A stretch of DNA of 7,247 nucleotides from Caldithrix sp. (GTDB taxonomy: Bacteria > KSB1 > UBA2214 > DYKH01): contig DYKH01000229.1 of assembly GCA_020722685.1 (NCBI GenBank), positions 1 to 7,247 on the forward strand, given 5' to 3'. Below the pieces are notes generated by a model. The model ran no database searches. It was not told where the DNA came from and saw only the letters and a program-made list of their open reading frames with translations. A program made the position numbers and the translations under genes. Below, piece after piece: positions 5,414 through 7,247 of the stretch (the first letter of the stretch is position 1; every line of letters begins with the position of its first letter).

Positions 5414-6292
5414 TTACCTTACGTCCGTTCCAAATTCGGCGTGACGGATCTGCATATCCTGGGAGAACAAGCGCGACTTCACCTGCTGCAACAGCAACCC
5501 TATGCCGGATAGCACAGCGACGCCCACCGTAGCTGCTGCGGCAAGCTCTGCCGCCGTGCGGGTCCAGTTCCACGCAAGATCGGGAACGTAGGTGTTGGCG
5601 CTCACCCACCCTAAATAGGCGCCGTTGGCCGGAAGCCAGATCAACATCCTGTACAGGAAAGCGCCGCCCACCCCGCTGGACAGCACCGCTGCCAACCATA
5701 GCCCAGGCACAAATCCACCGCCGCTCTTCTTTCGCCATCGTAACAACAGCGCACCCGCAAAGTAAACCGCCACGAACACCGCCAGTATTTCCGGATGCTC
5801 GCCCAACACGCCCACCGCAGGATAGTAGTGCATATACGCAGGAAGCGTAGAAGTGCATGAGTAAAGCACAATCTGAATCACACATGCAGCGATCAAGTAG
5901 GTGAAAGAGCGGTAGACAACCGCAATCAACGCGAATAGAAACGCAAAGGTCATGTGGGAAAACCACATCAGGTCGGAATCATGCGGATCATACGGCGCAA
6001 AGGGTCCGCCCAGGCCAATCCAAAACAGGAAACTCACCAGCGCCGGTAGAGAAAGCCAGAATAAAGGTTGGAAATGTGAAACGCCTTTCTGACGAGATTG
6101 CAGGAACAGTCCAATTGAAGCCAGTAACGCCAACGTCCCGTAGAGCAGCATCCCGGCCGGATGCAAAGGATAAGCGCCGGCTCTGTGGCCGAACGAGAGC
6201 ACGGCAACCGCGGTCATGATATGCGCGGCGGCCAGCAATCCCGGCCCCGAGAACGTCAACACCCGAAAAAGACGAGCTTTACCCCGTATCAC
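5414..6292 (-). CDS. Polytopic membrane protein of unknown function (about 8 TM helices)
   Basis: With a GTG start at 6292 the protein has 292 residues. That start has AGGGA about eight bases upstream and follows the preceding small gene by 20 bases. Two in-frame ATGs further upstream (6481, 6394) would add 63 or 34 residues, but that segment is antiphase to the small membrane peptide gene and looks like its shadow. Hydrophobic helices are at about 12-33, 47-65, 76-95, 112-128, 131-148, 166-185, 197-217 and 246-268. Charged RWRKK (185-189) and a C-terminal VKSRLF stretch suggest cytoplasmic faces. Polar residues inside or near helices (H24, H113, H155, Y156) hint at ligand or heme binding but form no motif I know. 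I do not recognise the family; a respiratory-oxidase-like or transport role is only a thought. The C-terminus is unremarkable. Confidence 0.7.
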   Translation of the reverse strand: MIRGKARLFRVLTFSGPGLLAAAHIMTAVAVLSFGHRAGAYPLHPAGMLLYGTLALLASIGLFLQSRQKGVSHFQPLFWLSLPALVSFLFWIGLGGPFAPYDPHDSDLMWFSHMTFAFLFALIAVVYRSFTYLIAACVIQIVLYSCTSTLPAYMHYYPAVGVLGEHPEILAVFVAVYFAGALLLRWRKKSGGGFVPGLWLAAVLSSGVGGAFLYRMLIWLPANGAYLGWVSANTYVPDLAWNWTRTAAELAAAATVGVAVLSGIGLLLQQVKSRLFSQDMQIRHAEFGTDVR

Positions 6293-6312
6293 AGCTACTT
6301 CCCTGCTTGACT

Positions 6313-6423
6313 TTAGCCCAGCAGCCACTGCAGCGCCAACAGCAAGACAATCAACGGCAGCGCACCCAGAAACAGCAAGAGTAAAGTTGTCCATAGATTT
6401 GACTTTGTGCTTTGTGTTTGCAT
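6313..6423 (-). CDS. 36-residue single-pass membrane peptide upstream of the membrane protein
   Basis: ATG at 6423 is preceded by GAGGAGG with about six bases of spacing, the best Shine-Dalgarno in the window; TAA at 6313-6315. A polar N-terminus (MQTQSTKSNLW) leads into one strongly hydrophobic helix at about residues 12-35 (TTLLLLFLGALPLIVLLLAL) ending in QWLLG. It lies in a different frame from, and 20 bases upstream of, the GTG start of the eight-helix protein, which suggests an operon and a small accessory subunit of that protein, as seen with small subunits of oxidases and transporters. That partnership is inference. It is short enough to be missed by gene callers that use length cut-offs. 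Confidence 0.6.
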   Translation of the reverse strand: MQTQSTKSNLWTTLLLLFLGALPLIVLLLALQWLLG

Positions 6424-6653
6424 ACCAGTCCTCCTCAGGTATGGTTACAAGTTGAAAGTTGCAAGGTTCGGAACCCGCCATAGGAAAAGACGCTCTTTCT
6501 ATACAAAATGTTCCTACATAAGTCGCGCGTACTCTCAGTGTACCAGAACGTTGAGGCAGCGTCTACTGTGAAAACCTACAGCAAAAATCGGGGCGAGACG
6601 CTCTCCAGCACGCGCCTCGCCTCGACACTCTCTCCCCTCCGACTGGGCCATCT
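6424..6653. other. Intergenic stretch with no gene seen
   Basis: About 230 bases upstream of the small membrane peptide. I find no coding frame and no convincing sigma70 promoter for the leftward operon. GGCGAG (6592-6597) and CTCGCC (6616-6621) form a six-base inverted repeat of unknown meaning. Confidence 0.4.
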
Positions 6654-6682
6654 CCCCCCCTCTGGGGGGGACTAAGGGGGGG
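6654..6682. repeat. C7/G7 hairpin plus a second G7 tract
   Basis: CCCCCCC-TCT-GGGGGGG (6654-6670) is a perfect seven-base inverted repeat, followed by ACTAA and another run of seven G (6676-6682). Such C/G-tract modules occur as dispersed intergenic repeats in several environmental bacteria. With a nearby partner it could form G-quadruplex or slipped structures, and it is prone to sequencing error. Confidence 0.45.
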
Positions 6683-6692
6683 AACCCTCCTC

Positions 6693-6806
6693 CTACTCCG
6701 TCACCGCGTCGGCGACGTAATCCTCCCGCACCGCCTGCACGTAGGCCGTGAAATGGGTCAGTCCGTCACCGCTGACGCCGGAGAAGCGCCACACGGGTTG
6801 TACCAA
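6693..6806 (-). pseudogene. 3' remnant of a gene (C-terminal 37 residues only)
   Basis: In one minus-strand frame ending at TAG 6693-6695, a protein-like C-terminus is readable: LVQPVWRFSGVSGDG followed by LTHFTAYVQAVREDYV. The pattern of a PVWRFSG strand, then FTAYVQAV, resembles the ends of secreted or membrane-anchored bacterial proteins that finish with a PepSY-like or similar beta domain, but I cannot name the family. No start codon or N-terminal part exists upstream; the sequence loses protein character at about 6807. This is a truncated remnant. Confidence 0.4.
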
Positions 6807-6835
6807 AGTAGATGGTAGACAGGGGGAAGCGGTGA

Positions 6836-7168
6836 CAAGGCAACGCGGGGCTGCTCATCCTCTACGCGATTTTGCTGGCGTTCAGCGCGCTCGTCTTCTG
6901 GAGTCCGGGCTTTCTGTTCGCGTGGCTCTTCAACGCGCTGTTGCAGATGGCGCGCTATCCCGTGGGCCTCTACCCCGGCTGGCTGCGCCTGGTGCTCACG
7001 TGGATCGTCCCCGTCGGCGTGATGACGACGATCCCGGCGCAGGCGCTCAGCGGCGAACTGCCCGCCGGGATGCTCGCGGGGGCCGTCGCGCTGGCGTTGG
7101 CGTTCTTCGCGGGCGCGACGGCGCTGTTCCGCACAGGGTTGCGGCGGTACGCGAGCGCGTCGAGTTAG
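6836..7168 (+). pseudogene. 3' remnant of an ABC-2 type permease (COG3694-like)
   Basis: A frame that opens right after a TGA (6833-6835) encodes 110 residues ending SASS-stop at 7168. The order LLILYAILLAFSALVFW, then MARYPVGLYPGWLRLVLTWI, then PVGVMTTIPAQALSG, then a final hydrophobic helix and FRTGLRRY is the C-terminal end of ABC-2 permeases of the COG3694/DUF990 group, which export unknown substrates with an ATPase partner. Full proteins are about 260 residues, so more than half is missing, including the first four or so helices. The first plausible start is TTG 6872, with no good Shine-Dalgarno. No ATPase gene is adjacent. A decayed fragment is much more likely than a working gene. Confidence 0.65.
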
Positions 7169-7194
7169 AGAAAAATGATAAGACTTTCTGGCTG

Positions 7195-7223
7195 TTGACA
7201 AAAGGGGGTATTTCCTATATAAG
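7195..7223 (+). promoter_or_regulatory. Strong sigma70 promoter reading out of the window
   Basis: TTGACA (7195-7200), 17-base spacer, TATAAG (7218-7223): the best plus-strand promoter in the window. Transcription would start near 7230 and continue past the right edge, so the gene or RNA it serves is unseen. Confidence 0.7.
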
Positions 7224-7247
7224 AATGGTATGTCAGATGCAAAAAAG

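Noticed and set aside
6393..6481. Upstream ATGs (6481, 6394) as the start of the eight-helix membrane protein
   Set aside because: Neither has a convincing ribosome binding site, and the added residues are the frame-shifted shadow of the 36-residue peptide gene.
6758..7201. 147-codon minus-strand frame
   Set aside because: It is Arg/Glu/Gln-rich, with the low-complexity look of an antisense shadow of GC-rich DNA, and lies opposite the recognisable permease remnant.

Overview
The window looks like an accessory stretch of a free-living bacterial chromosome. A member of Chloroflexota or a similarly GC-rich environmental lineage is my guess from the style of the integron-type integrase and ABC-2 permease remnant; no marker gene fixes the taxon. 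Base composition is mosaic: the left 2.3 kb is clearly AT-richer than the integrase, phosphopantetheinyl transferase and permease-remnant regions, which points to horizontal input on the left.

Left (1-2374): a long minus-strand gene for an SF2 DEAH-box helicase whose C-terminus becomes an HNH nuclease domain and runs off the window edge. Its upstream region carries an array of the palindrome ATCTA-N4-TAGAT (three exact and two degenerate copies) that covers the likely promoter. Next upstream (2360-2737, minus) is a small conserved-looking protein of unknown function.

Middle (2738-4500): an integron-type tyrosine recombinase (IntI-like, plus strand) diverges from the small protein gene. The two share one short intergenic region in which good sigma70 promoters overlap back to back. 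Tail to tail with the integrase lies an overlapping minus-strand pair, DUF4160 and DUF2442, whose upstream region repeats the same kind of bidirectional promoter. I found no convincing attC sites.

Right (4504-7247): an Sfp-type 4'-phosphopantetheinyl transferase (plus) ends in an atypical C-terminal tail whose DNA can fold into a branched RNA-like structure. Convergent to it is a minus-strand pair made of a 36-residue single-pass membrane peptide with a strong ribosome binding site, followed after 20 bases by an eight-helix membrane protein. Beyond that is a decayed segment: a C/G-tract hairpin and two gene 3' ends, both lacking their 5' parts and pointing away from each other. The window closes with a strong promoter reading out to the right.
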